The notes under the pieces: model-generated
The model's database searches: none
The model's input: the letters and a program-made list of their open reading frames with translations, nothing else
Told to the model about the DNA's origin: nothing
Shown: piece by piece, positions 9,493 through 19,151 of the stretch
How the letters are laid out: the number at the start of each line of letters is the position of its first letter
How positions within the stretch are numbered: the first letter of the stretch is position 1
From: CAZRUA01 sp964603125
GTDB lineage: Bacteria; Bacteroidota; Bacteroidia; B-17B0; Aurantibacillaceae
Reading direction: 5' to 3'
Length of the DNA stretch: 60,686 bases
Assembly: GCA_964603125.1 (NCBI GenBank)
Contig: CAZRUA010000009.1
Span: forward strand, 1-60,686
Translations under genes and position numbers: made by a program

Positions 9493-12400
9493 CTACAATT
9501 GCAATCCTATCATACAAATATCATCTGTCTGGGTTTCAAAACCTCGCCATTCGGTATGAATAGTCTTTAATTTAGGCCCTAGTTCAGTTAGTGGCATATC
9601 AGAATACTCCAAAAGAATCTGTTTTAATCTTGCTTTACCAAACTTACGATTAGTTGTCGAAGAAAACTGATCTGTATATCCGTCCGTGCATAAAAATAAT
9701 TTAGTACCTGGTTTATACAAATAAACATTACTACAATAATAACCCTTGGCTTCATCAATAATTCCGGGTCCTATAGGAGCTCGATTCCCTTTCAATTCGA
9801 AAATATTTTCATCTACCATTACAAACAAGTTATGCATTGCCCCTGAAAAAGAAAGAACTTTTTTAAAGGTATCAATAACTATAAAACCAATATCCAAGCC
9901 ATCTTTAATGTTCTCATTAACTACACCTGTATTAAAAGAGTGCAAAATACCTTTATCTAAATAATCTAGAATAGAGCCACTATCAATCAACTTTTTCTCA
10001 TTTACAGCTTGGGATAGCAAGTTGTGACTAATCATACTCAACAAAGAGCCAGGAACCCCGTGTCCAGTGCAATCCCCCACTCCGATAAAAATTCGATTCT
10101 CCTTTTTCTCATAGAAATAAAAGTCACCACTTAACTCTTGCTTAGGTTCAAAAATCAAGAATGAATCAGTAAAAGAATTCGTTATTTTATTCTCGTTAGG
10201 AAGAATAGCATTCTGAATTCGCTTGGCGTAAGAAATACTCTCTGTAATATCCTGATTTTTTTGTTCAATAATTTCACGAGAACGAATTTGACTTACAGTA
10301 ATTGCAAAAGCTTCCACCACCTGCTGAGCCATGAAAATGAAATTCTTATCAAAAATACTTATATCATTACTACCAAAATTAACCGAACATATCAACTCAC
10401 CATCCAACAAGGCAGGCACAACTAGATAATCTGTAACACCATTAGACAAATTCATCCTATCTGTTTCCGACAAATCCTTATCTTTCACACTAATGCTTCT
10501 CAAGCCATATTTATTTTGCTTTAGCAATGATAAAGTGCTCCAATCACTGGCATAATAGCCTGATTTCAAAATACTACCATCCGAATCTAATTCATTTAAA
10601 ATAGCTTCATTTTTCTCAATATCAAATAAGGTGAAACTAAATCTTCTACATTCAGGCAAAGTTCTTTCTAAACTCTCCAAAATAAGAACAATCATATCAT
10701 TAATATTACTTGATACAATTATACTTTGCTTTATTTCATTCAAAAGCTCTAAGCTATTTGAATACTTTTGAATCTGCTTGTTTTTAAGATTAATTTCACG
10801 TTTATATTTTACCTGTTCTAAACCTACTTTTAACGCTTGATTTATATCCTTCAATAAAACAACATCACTTTGATTAAAAGCATTTACCTTTTCACTAGTA
10901 ACAATAATAAAAACATCTGCCTCAGTACTATCCGCACTTGACAAAAGCAAAACTGAGTTATCACTTTCGGAAGCAAACTGTTTCAATAAATCTAGCTTAG
11001 GGGTTAACAGTGCATCATGCAAATTATTTTCAAGTAAATATTCGCCTTGGTCAAAATAATTCTCTTCACGCACCAAGCTGGTTCGTCCCCTATGTGCAAT
11101 GATCCTATCATCTTGCTCTGAATAAGAATATTCGAGGTAATTATGTTTATCATCTGTAAAGAAAATAATACGTGTTTTATTATATTCACTAAATTTATTT
11201 GCAAACCGCATGATAATAGAATACACAATATCCTTTGAACTAACAGCATTAATAATATCATGTTTAATAGTATTAATTACCTCCAATTTGTTATTGTAAT
11301 ATTTTATATCTTCATTTTGCTTCTCAATAATACGTGTGCTCTCAACGCGTTGTATAAAATTGGTAATAGCACTCGAAATCTCATGGTAATAAAACTTATC
11401 CAAATTTGAGAACGCATTCTCTTGTTTAGAGAATATATTTAATGTTCCAAAATAATTTTGCTTAATCTTAAAGGCGAAACGAGCAATTGACCTTATTCCA
11501 TAGTTGATGATCATTCTCTCGGTAGAATTTTCTGGATAATCCTCTGCTTTAAGATTATGTAAAATCAAATCATTCGATATTTCAAATGCTTTTATGTGCT
11601 CTTCCTCTTCCTTAATGGTTACCTTCACTTCTGAAAAAATAATTTCCGGTTCATTTAAGGAAGAGCGATAAACCTCATTTTGAGACTTTGACTTATTATA
11701 ATATGATAATGTTATTCGTTCACTATCCTTGTTGGTCACTCTAATCTTCTTTAAAATTTGCCTACTTAATTCATCAATAGAATTACTTTGCAAAATAATC
11801 TGCTTAATAGCATTTAAATTATCCAAACGTTGCAAATTATCTTTTAACTCCAGCTCTGCTTTTATCCTTTCTGTAATCTCTCGGCAAATTGCTTGAAATT
11901 CAACAGGCTTTTTAGAATCGCTCGAATCCTTTAAAATCTTAACGGATTGACCAAACCATTTCACTTCGCCAAATGCATTTAATATTGGAAACTCAAAATA
12001 AGTTTCGTTAACAGAAGATCTAAATTGTTTAGCATAATATAATTCAATACTTCTTTTATGCGAAGGTAAAACCAACTCAACAAAATTCATCGACAATAGT
12101 TGAGTTCTAGTATACCCAGTTAATTTTAATGCCACATCGTTTACATAAGTAAACTTCCCTTTATCATCGGTTGTGTAAATAATATCAGATGCACTTTCTA
12201 TAATATGCATGTAACGCTCTTCAATCACGCGCTTCTCCGTTACATCCATTCCTATCCCCACAATTACACCACTATCTAACAAACTATTCTCCCATTGTAT
12301 CCACCTATAATCGCCCTTCTTAGTTTTGATTTTCTCTGTAACTGTTCTTTCCATTTTAAATTCAGTAACAGCCTTTTTAACTTTTTTATTCTCAATCTGA

Positions 12401-15400
12401 TTATCTGATCTAACGTTCCACCAGCCATCGCCTAACAGTTCATCCGATTCATAACCCAACAGCTTTTTCACGTTTGATGAAACAAATATAATTTGTCCTT
12501 GCTGATTAGAAGCGATAACAACAGAATTACCCTTATTTATAGTTGTATCCGCAAAAACTAATCGTTCAATCAAGTTCAGTTTAATTATGATTACCAATAA
12601 AGCAATAAATAATGCGCTAAGTATTGCTACACCAAATAAAACTCTATGGTAGTTTTGATTGTCGCAAACAAATATTAAAAACAATGTTGCTAAGAAAATA
12701 AAAAATGCGAAAATTGAGAATGGACGAATTTTATCAAATATTGTACTACCAACACTTATAGCTAGAATTAAAGCTGCTACGTAATACGGATGTAAATTAG
12801 AAATGTAATCTATTAAAATGTAATTTGCTATAACGAGGTAATAAGCGTATTTAAGATATACAACAAAATTCTTTCTTACAACTAAAACACTACTACTTAA
12901 AGCAACTATTACAATTAATATAACACCTATAATAATATTTAAAACTAGTTTAACGTCATAATCTTCAGTAAAAATGGCATACATTAAACCTGCGAAAGGA
13001 ATTATAAAGCTTCCAAAACTCATAACGGTTTTTGCAGTCTTAAAAGAGTAACTCTCAATATTAGAATCACTGATTAACTCTTCCTTATAGGTTTTATAAT
13101 TTCTTAAGAATAGAATTGAAAGAAGCGCTATTAAGAGGAATATAAAACCTAAAAAAGGAAGTGTTTTCCAAAACGGCGTTTTTATTTTAAAAGGATATAT
13201 AAGTGGCTTGTTCCAATTTAAAAAATCTACGGAAGCACGCACCTCAAATTTATAATCACCATCAGGTAATGATGGATAAATAGCCTTTGTGCCGTTACCT
13301 GCATTAACCCAATCTTTATCAATACCGATAATTTTGTATTGATAGTGAATTTCACCAAATGTGTTTACTTGATTTAATCCATACTCAAATGAAATATCGT
13401 TTTGATTATACTTTAAAACTAACTGTTTGGGTACACCTGTTTTTTGGTCGCAATCAATTCCCAGTTCATTCCATTTTGTATTAATATTGTACAATAAAAT
13501 TTCGTTTAATTGAAGAGGGAATTCTAAGTTTCCTCTTTGATAGTTTGAAGCGAAATTTAATAAGCCCGAACTTGAACCCGCCCACACATTTGAATTATCA
13601 TCTTCAATAAGAGCATCAAACGAAAACTCAGCATTATCTTCTAAAAAATCCTTACCGAATTTCTTCACCAAATATTTCCCGCCTTCAACGTTAATTTTAT
13701 TTAAACCAAAACTCGACGACACCAAATAACTTGAGTTATTTTTAACAAAAATAGATTTTATGTTATTCCCTAATAGTTCATCTGCCTTTGTTAAAAAAGT
13801 AAATGACTTGTCGTTGTAATTATAAATACACAAACCACAACAACTTGTTCCAATTAAAACCTTTGAATCGATGTGCTTAATGCTGGTGACATTTGAGCCA
13901 CTCAAAATTTCATTTTTATCATCTAACCGCAACAACTTTTGATCATTTAAAACAAACAATCCCTTTGTTGTTCCTATATAAAAAGTTTTAATATCAGTTT
14001 GTTCAATTACGTTTACTGTTGAATTATTCAAAACTGGGGAAACTAATTTCAACTCTTGCGTTTTAGAATCAAGCCAAAACAATCCAAAATTTTCTATTCC
14101 TACTAATAGTTTGCCCTCATTGAATTTATTGACACTTGTAATAGCATACTTACCTAAGTTAAACTCATTTGTTACTTTTTGAGTGGTTAAATTAAAAGAC
14201 ACCATTCTCCCTGAATTCATTCCAATAAAAATTTCATCAGAAAAAGCTTTTATACTTCTAATACTATTTAATGAATCTGTTTTGTATATCTTACTAAAAC
14301 CAGCACCATTATATATCGATAAACCAAGCTTAGTTGCAATTAATAATTCGCCAGTTTTCAAAAGGCTTACATTTAAAATATTCTTATCGTATAGATTTTC
14401 TACTTTATCATAAATAATATAATTATCTGTACTATAAACCTCAACACCATTATTAGGTGTGGCAAACAAAATATTTCCCACCTTGTCGGAAACTATTTGA
14501 TTTACCCAATTTTCATCTAAACCGTTAGAAGTATTAAAATAACTTATACCACTTTTATTAAATTTAATCGCCCCTTGATTCTCGGTGCTTAACCACAAAT
14601 TATCTTTATTATCAAAATAAATGTGATTAACTAAACCAAACGGTTTTTTATCAATGCCTACTAATTCATCCAATGAATTATTTCTAAAAACATAAACCCC
14701 TTGAGGCTTACTTGCAATATAAATTTCACCTATTGCATTTTGAGCAATACAACTTATTTGCTTAACATTAAATTGCTTTGTGAAATTATATTTGTCATTA
14801 ACTAAAACATTTTTCTTTAAATCCAAAATAAACAAACCATCAGCCTCTGTTCCTAACCATAACTCATTTTTAGATTGAATAAAAGCTCCGCAAATAATAT
14901 TTTCGAAATCAATCTTTAAGGTTGTAAATATTTGTTTGAATTCGTTGTTCTTGAATGTCCAAACTCCGCTGTTGGATAAAATAAATAATACGGAATCGTT
15001 AACAGGAATGATTTTATTAATTAAAAACGGATTATTACGTGTGTGAAATTTAAACTCCTGTGCAAAATCTCCCTCTACTCTTGACAAAGTTCTTTCCGAA
15101 GCAAACCATATGTAAGAATTTGTTTCGCAAATGGATTTGATAGTCTTAACATTTTTATCACCATTAATTTGACTAATGGATTTAAACTTTTGCCCATTGT
15201 ACTTTCTTATACCTTCTCTTGTTCCTACCCAAATATTCCCTGTTGCGTCTTTATGTAAACATGTAATATCCGAGTTAGGTAAACCATCCTTAACACCTAG
15301 TTTAAGGTAATTAAATCTTTGAGCATTTGCCGAGAAAACAATTGCTACAAAAATTAGTTGAAAAATAATTCTCTTAAATAAAATATCTTTAAAGGATATT

Positions 15401-15405
15401 GACAT
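9493..15405 (-). CDS. Giant Reg_prop/Y_Y_Y receptor with PAS, GAF and SpoIIE phosphatase domains
   Basis: A 1970-residue envelope-spanning signalling protein. After a signal peptide (residues 1-28, ending SANAQ) come two-component-regulator propeller repeats to about residue 620 (recurring GNIWVGT/LWLSTENQGA-type motifs), a Y_Y_Y domain at ~668-725, a membrane helix at ~745-765 and a further group of about seven hydrophobic helices at ~785-945. The cytoplasmic part has PAS domains near 955 and 1065, three GAF-like segments near 1190, 1370 and 1550, and a C-terminal SpoIIE/PP2C phosphatase domain from ~1715 (GDFYFYEKKENRIFIGVGDCTGHGVPGSLLSM). No histidine kinase or receiver is present, so output is probably Ser/Thr dephosphorylation of an anti-anti-sigma-type target. 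Ligand unknown. Confidence 0.88.
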   Translation of the reverse strand: MSISFKDILFKRIIFQLIFVAIVFSANAQRFNYLKLGVKDGLPNSDITCLHKDATGNIWVGTREGIRKYNGQKFKSISQINGDKNVKTIKSICETNSYIWFASERTLSRVEGDFAQEFKFHTRNNPFLINKIIPVNDSVLFILSNSGVWTFKNNEFKQIFTTLKIDFENIICGAFIQSKNELWLGTEADGLFILDLKKNVLVNDKYNFTKQFNVKQISCIAQNAIGEIYIASKPQGVYVFRNNSLDELVGIDKKPFGLVNHIYFDNKDNLWLSTENQGAIKFNKSGISYFNTSNGLDENWVNQIVSDKVGNILFATPNNGVEVYSTDNYIIYDKVENLYDKNILNVSLLKTGELLIATKLGLSIYNGAGFSKIYKTDSLNSIRSIKAFSDEIFIGMNSGRMVSFNLTTQKVTNEFNLGKYAITSVNKFNEGKLLVGIENFGLFWLDSKTQELKLVSPVLNNSTVNVIEQTDIKTFYIGTTKGLFVLNDQKLLRLDDKNEILSGSNVTSIKHIDSKVLIGTSCCGLCIYNYNDKSFTFLTKADELLGNNIKSIFVKNNSSYLVSSSFGLNKINVEGGKYLVKKFGKDFLEDNAEFSFDALIEDDNSNVWAGSSSGLLNFASNYQRGNLEFPLQLNEILLYNINTKWNELGIDCDQKTGVPKQLVLKYNQNDISFEYGLNQVNTFGEIHYQYKIIGIDKDWVNAGNGTKAIYPSLPDGDYKFEVRASVDFLNWNKPLIYPFKIKTPFWKTLPFLGFIFLLIALLSILFLRNYKTYKEELISDSNIESYSFKTAKTVMSFGSFIIPFAGLMYAIFTEDYDVKLVLNIIIGVILIVIVALSSSVLVVRKNFVVYLKYAYYLVIANYILIDYISNLHPYYVAALILAISVGSTIFDKIRPFSIFAFFIFLATLFLIFVCDNQNYHRVLFGVAILSALFIALLVIIIKLNLIERLVFADTTINKGNSVVIASNQQGQIIFVSSNVKKLLGYESDELLGDGWWNVRSDNQIENKKVKKAVTEFKMERTVTEKIKTKKGDYRWIQWENSLLDSGVIVGIGMDVTEKRVIEERYMHIIESASDIIYTTDDKGKFTYVNDVALKLTGYTRTQLLSMNFVELVLPSHKRSIELYYAKQFRSSVNETYFEFPILNAFGEVKWFGQSVKILKDSSDSKKPVEFQAICREITERIKAELELKDNLQRLDNLNAIKQIILQSNSIDELSRQILKKIRVTNKDSERITLSYYNKSKSQNEVYRSSLNEPEIIFSEVKVTIKEEEEHIKAFEISNDLILHNLKAEDYPENSTERMIINYGIRSIARFAFKIKQNYFGTLNIFSKQENAFSNLDKFYYHEISSAITNFIQRVESTRIIEKQNEDIKYYNNKLEVINTIKHDIINAVSSKDIVYSIIMRFANKFSEYNKTRIIFFTDDKHNYLEYSYSEQDDRIIAHRGRTSLVREENYFDQGEYLLENNLHDALLTPKLDLLKQFASESDNSVLLLSSADSTEADVFIIVTSEKVNAFNQSDVVLLKDINQALKVGLEQVKYKREINLKNKQIQKYSNSLELLNEIKQSIIVSSNINDMIVLILESLERTLPECRRFSFTLFDIEKNEAILNELDSDGSILKSGYYASDWSTLSLLKQNKYGLRSISVKDKDLSETDRMNLSNGVTDYLVVPALLDGELICSVNFGSNDISIFDKNFIFMAQQVVEAFAITVSQIRSREIIEQKNQDITESISYAKRIQNAILPNENKITNSFTDSFLIFEPKQELSGDFYFYEKKENRIFIGVGDCTGHGVPGSLLSMISHNLLSQAVNEKKLIDSGSILDYLDKGILHSFNTGVVNENIKDGLDIGFIVIDTFKKVLSFSGAMHNLFVMVDENIFELKGNRAPIGPGIIDEAKGYYCSNVYLYKPGTKLFLCTDGYTDQFSSTTNRKFGKARLKQILLEYSDMPLTELGPKLKTIHTEWRGFETQTDDICMIGLQL

Positions 15406-15482
15406 ACAGCCTAAAATTAAGTCTTTTTTACTTATTTAACGTTTAATGAATAGCTTTTTTTACTACTTTTAGTCGAGTATTT

Positions 15483-16931
15483 ATGCACTTCACAAAACAC
15501 ATCATACTTTCAATACTTATTTTAGTAGCGTCGAAAAACATTTACGCTCAAAAGCCTCAGTACCATCCCAATAATTTAATTTCAGTAGAAGATCAAAAAT
15601 CTGACTTTAATTACCTTAAAAACTCGCTTTACGAAGCACATCCAGGTATTTTTGTTTATCATAAAAAAGAGAGTTTCGACTCATTGTACAATGTAACCCT
15701 TGCAAAAATTGATAAGCCATTAAATGAAAAAGATTTCTTACTGAAAATAACACCCTTTATCGACTTTATAGGCTGCGGGCACACCGATATATACAATTCA
15801 ACAGCATATAGCAAGTTTTACAAAAAACTTCCACGAAAGTTAATTCCTATTGAAACCATTTTATTACAAAACAAAATTTATCTTTTATCTAACTTTTCAA
15901 GTGACACCACAATGCTTATTGGTAGTGAAATTTTGCAGATTGACTCCAATAAAGAAAGTAATTTAATAAAAGACTTAACCTCAATAGTAACAACCGATGG
16001 TTACAGCAAGGCTTTTAAAACAAATGTTATGAATAGGAATTTCCGCCCGTATTACAGATACATTTATGGTGAAAAAGACACTTTTCGTATTCAACTAAAA
16101 GATAGTTTAAATCGAATTTCAAATCATACTTTTTTAACACCCAAACCAAAAATAAAAAAACCTACACCCACCAAAGTTGATAAACCTAAGGCTCCTAAGC
16201 AAAGAAAAATAGAGAATTCGTGCAAACTCAGTTTCCCTTATAAAACAGATAGTATTGCTTATTTCGATATCAATAAGTTTGGAGGAAGAGGCGCGCAGCG
16301 TTATTACAGAAAAACCTTTAAAACTCTAAAAAAGAAAAAAACTCAAAACTTAATTATTGATTTAAGAAATAATGGTGGCGGCAAAATAAATCTATCAAAG
16401 TATTTGCTTCAAAACTTATGTGATTCATCTATTACCTTTTATGCCGAAAGATACAATGGCGAGTTAAGTTTCAAGAATAACCTAAGTAAAAGTGGCCGGA
16501 GAATAACATCTTTCTTTTTCAATTTCATGCCACATGAGAAAAAAGGCGATAAAATTTATTACAAGAAGGTTTACAAACCCATCAAAAATAATTACAAAGG
16601 AAAAGTAATTGTATTAATAAATGGAGGAAGTTTTTCGGCTTCATGTATTGTGGCCAGCACATTAAAAGATCAAAAAAGAGCTACTTTTATAGGGAGTGAA
16701 ACAGGTGGAGCGGCTGTGGGTTCAAACGCTGTAATTACTCCTTACTTAACATTGCCCAACTCTAAATTAAGAATTCGTTATCCATTATATAGAATGAAAC
16801 ATGGTGGCTTAAACTCGCCTTTTGGATATGGTATTTTCCCTGATTACCCAATATACTATAGTATATATGATTTGCTAAAAAACAAGGATTTGGCAATGGA
16901 TAAGGCTTTGGAACTGATTAGAACCAAATAA
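15483..16931 (+). CDS. Exported S41-family peptidase
   Basis: A 482-residue protein with a signal peptide (residues 1-22, ending NIYAQ) and a C-terminal-processing-peptidase-type catalytic domain. The core motifs are NLIIDLRNNGGGKINL, VIVLINGGSFSAS (likely nucleophile Ser385) and FIGSETGGAAVGSN. No PDZ domain is obvious; a Lys/Pro-rich insert lies at about residues 220-245. These features place it with the S41 peptidases of Bacteroidota that act in the periplasm or outer membrane. It is transcribed divergently from the SpoIIE receptor across a 77-bp gap. The substrate cannot be read from the sequence. Confidence 0.88.
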   Translation: MHFTKHIILSILILVASKNIYAQKPQYHPNNLISVEDQKSDFNYLKNSLYEAHPGIFVYHKKESFDSLYNVTLAKIDKPLNEKDFLLKITPFIDFIGCGHTDIYNSTAYSKFYKKLPRKLIPIETILLQNKIYLLSNFSSDTTMLIGSEILQIDSNKESNLIKDLTSIVTTDGYSKAFKTNVMNRNFRPYYRYIYGEKDTFRIQLKDSLNRISNHTFLTPKPKIKKPTPTKVDKPKAPKQRKIENSCKLSFPYKTDSIAYFDINKFGGRGAQRYYRKTFKTLKKKKTQNLIIDLRNNGGGKINLSKYLLQNLCDSSITFYAERYNGELSFKNNLSKSGRRITSFFFNFMPHEKKGDKIYYKKVYKPIKNNYKGKVIVLINGGSFSASCIVASTLKDQKRATFIGSETGGAAVGSNAVITPYLTLPNSKLRIRYPLYRMKHGGLNSPFGYGIFPDYPIYYSIYDLLKNKDLAMDKALELIRTK

Positions 16932-16939
16932 AAACAAAA

Positions 16940-16977
16940 AAGCCCCGCCTGTTTTCACAAGCGAGACTTTTCTCAAC
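16940..16977. terminator. Intrinsic terminator between convergent genes
   Basis: An imperfect hairpin, AAAAGCCCCGCC...GCGAGACTTTT, with A and T tracts outside. It lies between the S41 peptidase and the minus-strand lipoprotein gene. Pairing is better on the minus strand because of G-U pairs. Confidence 0.6.
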
Positions 16978-16993
16978 TAACTACACAAACAAA

Positions 16994-17233
16994 TTATTTT
17001 TTCTCTTCTGTTTTTGGAGCTTCAGTTGCTACTGCGTTAGTGTCAACTTTTGCAGCGTTAGCAATTGAATCAGCTTTAGCTTGTTCAGCAGCAGCAGTTG
17101 CTTTAGCAATTGAGTCAGCTTTCAAAGAGTCAGCGATTTTTTGTAAACCAGCTGCTAAATCAGCACCAGCACCACAAGAAACAAAACCTGCAGTCATTGC
17201 AGAAACAGCGATAATAGCGAATACTTTTTTCAT
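16994..17233 (-). CDS. Small alanine-rich lipoprotein
   Basis: A 79-residue protein with a lipoprotein signal peptide (MKKVFAIIAVSAMTAGFVSC, lipidation Cys20), then an Ala/Lys/Asp-rich segment with repeated ADSIA/ADSLKADSIAKA motifs likely to form a helix, and a charged tail. It resembles the many short uncharacterised lipoproteins of Bacteroidota; no function can be assigned. It lies divergently upstream of the sigma-factor gene, separated by about 210 bp with three GTAACC-type motifs, so it may belong to that regulon. Confidence 0.75.
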   Translation of the reverse strand: MKKVFAIIAVSAMTAGFVSCGAGADLAAGLQKIADSLKADSIAKATAAAEQAKADSIANAAKVDTNAVATEAPKTEEKK

Positions 17234-17287
17234 TTTAATTTTTTATTTTAATTGGTTAATTTACCCTTAATACTTTTTACCAGCTCA

Positions 17288-17410
17288 GGTAACCCAAAAA
17301 AATTAAAAAAAAATAAATTATTTTACAAAACACTGATAATCAGTAGAATAAATTTAATTAAAAAAACTTTTAGCTAAGGTTACCCTTTTTTTTTGCTTTC
17401 TTTGGGTTAC
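17288..17410. promoter_or_regulatory. Three GGTAACC-type motifs between lipoprotein and ECF sigma genes
   Basis: GGTAACCC at 17288-17295, GGTTACCC at 17378-17385 followed by a run of ten T, and GGGTTAC at 17404-17410 (inverted). The three related words lie in the divergent intergenic region. GTAAC words next to A/T runs would suit -35 elements of an ECF sigma factor, so autoregulation is a reasonable inference. They could also be operator half-sites. Confidence 0.35.
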
Positions 17411-17445
17411 AAATTCAAAACTTCGGTATAAATAACAAATCCTTT

Positions 17446-18015
17446 ATGCAAAAAAGGCAATTCACGGATCAAGAGTTTTTAGACGGGCTTCGCAACAATG
17501 ATAATTTGTTATTACGAACCTTGTACAAAAAGCATTATCCATCAGTACTAAAATATGTATTAAACAACAGTGGTACTGAGCAAGAGGCCCAAGATGTATA
17601 CCAGGAAAGTATAATTGTTCTTTATAAAAATGTACAAAAACCCGAGTTTAATTTAAGCTGTGCCTTACAAACCTATATTTATTCTGTTTGTAGGAGGTTA
17701 TGGCTAAAACAACTAAACAAAGGCAGTAATGTATTTAAAATTGACGAGCACTTTGGCGACGAAGGCAATGTAGAGGATGTAGGAGGAAGCGATATTGCCG
17801 AGCATGAAAAGAAAGAAGTTGACCTAAGTAAAATGAAAGATGGTTTAGTTGCACTTGGTGAACCTTGCAATACTATACTCACAGACTTTTACATGAAGCA
17901 GTTGAATATGGATACAATTGCCGAAAAATTTGGTTATACCAACGCAGATAATGCTAAAAACCAAAAGTATAAGTGCTTACAACGATTGAAAAAAATATTT
18001 TTTGAGACTGAATAA
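17446..18015 (+). CDS. ECF-type RNA polymerase sigma factor
   Basis: A 189-residue sigma-70-family protein. Region 2 is seen at residues ~20-90 (LRTLYKKHYPSVLKYVLNNSGTEQEAQDVYQESIIVLYKN, then YIYSVCRRLWLKQL) and region 4 at ~130-185 (LGEPCNTILTDFYMKQLNMDTIAEKFGYTNADNAKNQKYKCLQRL), with no regions 1 or 3. That is the ECF layout. The next gene, 20 bp downstream, has an anti-sigma-like N-terminus and one membrane helix, so the pair probably forms an envelope-stress switch. Upstream GTAACC motifs may mark its own promoter. Confidence 0.9.
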   Translation: MQKRQFTDQEFLDGLRNNDNLLLRTLYKKHYPSVLKYVLNNSGTEQEAQDVYQESIIVLYKNVQKPEFNLSCALQTYIYSVCRRLWLKQLNKGSNVFKIDEHFGDEGNVEDVGGSDIAEHEKKEVDLSKMKDGLVALGEPCNTILTDFYMKQLNMDTIAEKFGYTNADNAKNQKYKCLQRLKKIFFETE

Positions 18016-18035
18016 AATTTAAGACCTAGAGAGAA

Positions 18036-19091
18036 ATGAGAAATGTAGATTTATTTGACGAATACCTTCACAATAGATTGAGTGAGAGCGATAAAATTGA
18101 TTTTGAAAATCAATTGAAAAACGATGCTGACTTTTTTAAAGCATTTAATGAACACAAAGCATTTGTAAGTTTAATAGCAGAAACTGCGAAACAAGAAAAC
18201 TTAAAACATAGCCTTAAAGCAATTCATACAGAAGAGTTTGGTAAAAACAATATTATTAGTTTAAATCAAAAACCAAGCTTTTTCAAACGTGTTATTAAGC
18301 CAGGCTTAGCTGCAGCATGTGTTGCTGGTGTAACTGCTTTTGGTGTTATTCAGTACAACAATTCTCAAAACGCAAAGGATAAAGTGATTACTACTTTGCT
18401 TGAGAGAATTACAACTGACCATATTGGTTTGTCAAAAGATTTTCGCAATTCGCAAAAAAACAATTATATACCTGCTAATAAAGAAGCTTCTGCTTTTGCG
18501 ATTACGAACAACGGTTATTTTTTAACAGCTCTTCATACAGTTTCCTCAGCTGACTCAGTTTTTATAGATAATGAAAAAATTAATCATGTTAAGGCGTTAA
18601 AAATCGCTGTAAACCCTGATCTTGATTTAGCTTTATTTAAAATTGAAGATTCAACATTAACTCAGGAAACTTTGCCTTATCCTTTTTTGAACAGAAATTT
18701 TGATTTAGGAGAAAAGGTTTTTACGCTTGGTTATCCTAAAAATGAGGTTGTTTATACTGAAGGTTCTATATCTTCTGAATCCGGTGCGAACGGCGACACG
18801 TCATTTTATCAAATTTCTGCTCCAATAAATGCTGGTTGTAGTGGTAGTCCACTTTTTGACGAACAAGGAAATGTTGTGGGTGTAGTACATGGAAAAATTA
18901 CTGGTGCCGAAGTCACTGGTTTTGCAACAAAATCAATATACGTTTACAACTGGTTAAAAAGCTTAAACATTACCGATTTACAAGATGGTTTGGCTAAAAC
19001 AAAAAAATCGTCTACTAAAAATTTAAAACGAAGCGAACAGCTAAAAAAACTTCAACCTTTTGTTTATAACATAAAGGTGTATTCAAAATAA
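18036..19091 (+). CDS. Anti-sigma-like membrane protein fused to a trypsin-like serine protease
   Basis: A 351-residue protein. The N-terminus (LFDEYLHNRLSESDKIDFENQLKNDADFFKAFNEHKAF) resembles the cytoplasmic part of anti-sigma factors. A membrane helix follows at ~88-106. The region beyond it is an HtrA/S1-type protease with His167 (TALHTVSS), Asp197 (NPDLDLALFKI) and Ser269 in GCSGSP, so the triad appears complete. No PDZ domain is present. By topology the protease lies in the periplasm. It follows an ECF sigma gene by 20 bp. Inference: an anti-sigma factor carrying its own envelope protease, either for self-processing or to couple stress sensing with proteolysis. The N-terminal assignment is weaker than that of the protease. 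Confidence 0.82.
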   Translation: MRNVDLFDEYLHNRLSESDKIDFENQLKNDADFFKAFNEHKAFVSLIAETAKQENLKHSLKAIHTEEFGKNNIISLNQKPSFFKRVIKPGLAAACVAGVTAFGVIQYNNSQNAKDKVITTLLERITTDHIGLSKDFRNSQKNNYIPANKEASAFAITNNGYFLTALHTVSSADSVFIDNEKINHVKALKIAVNPDLDLALFKIEDSTLTQETLPYPFLNRNFDLGEKVFTLGYPKNEVVYTEGSISSESGANGDTSFYQISAPINAGCSGSPLFDEQGNVVGVVHGKITGAEVTGFATKSIYVYNWLKSLNITDLQDGLAKTKKSSTKNLKRSEQLKKLQPFVYNIKVYSK

Positions 19092-19100
19092 CAAAACAAA

Positions 19101-19131
19101 AATCCCCGATTAAAATTAATCGGGGATTTTT
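19101..19131. terminator. Intrinsic terminator after the sigma/protease pair
   Basis: AATCCCCGATTAA paired with its exact complement around a tiny loop (functional loop about 6 bases), flanked by A and T runs. It separates the protease gene from the convergent DUF1801 gene and can act both ways. Confidence 0.85.
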
Positions 19132-19151
19132 GTTTGTATAAATTTCGTTTC

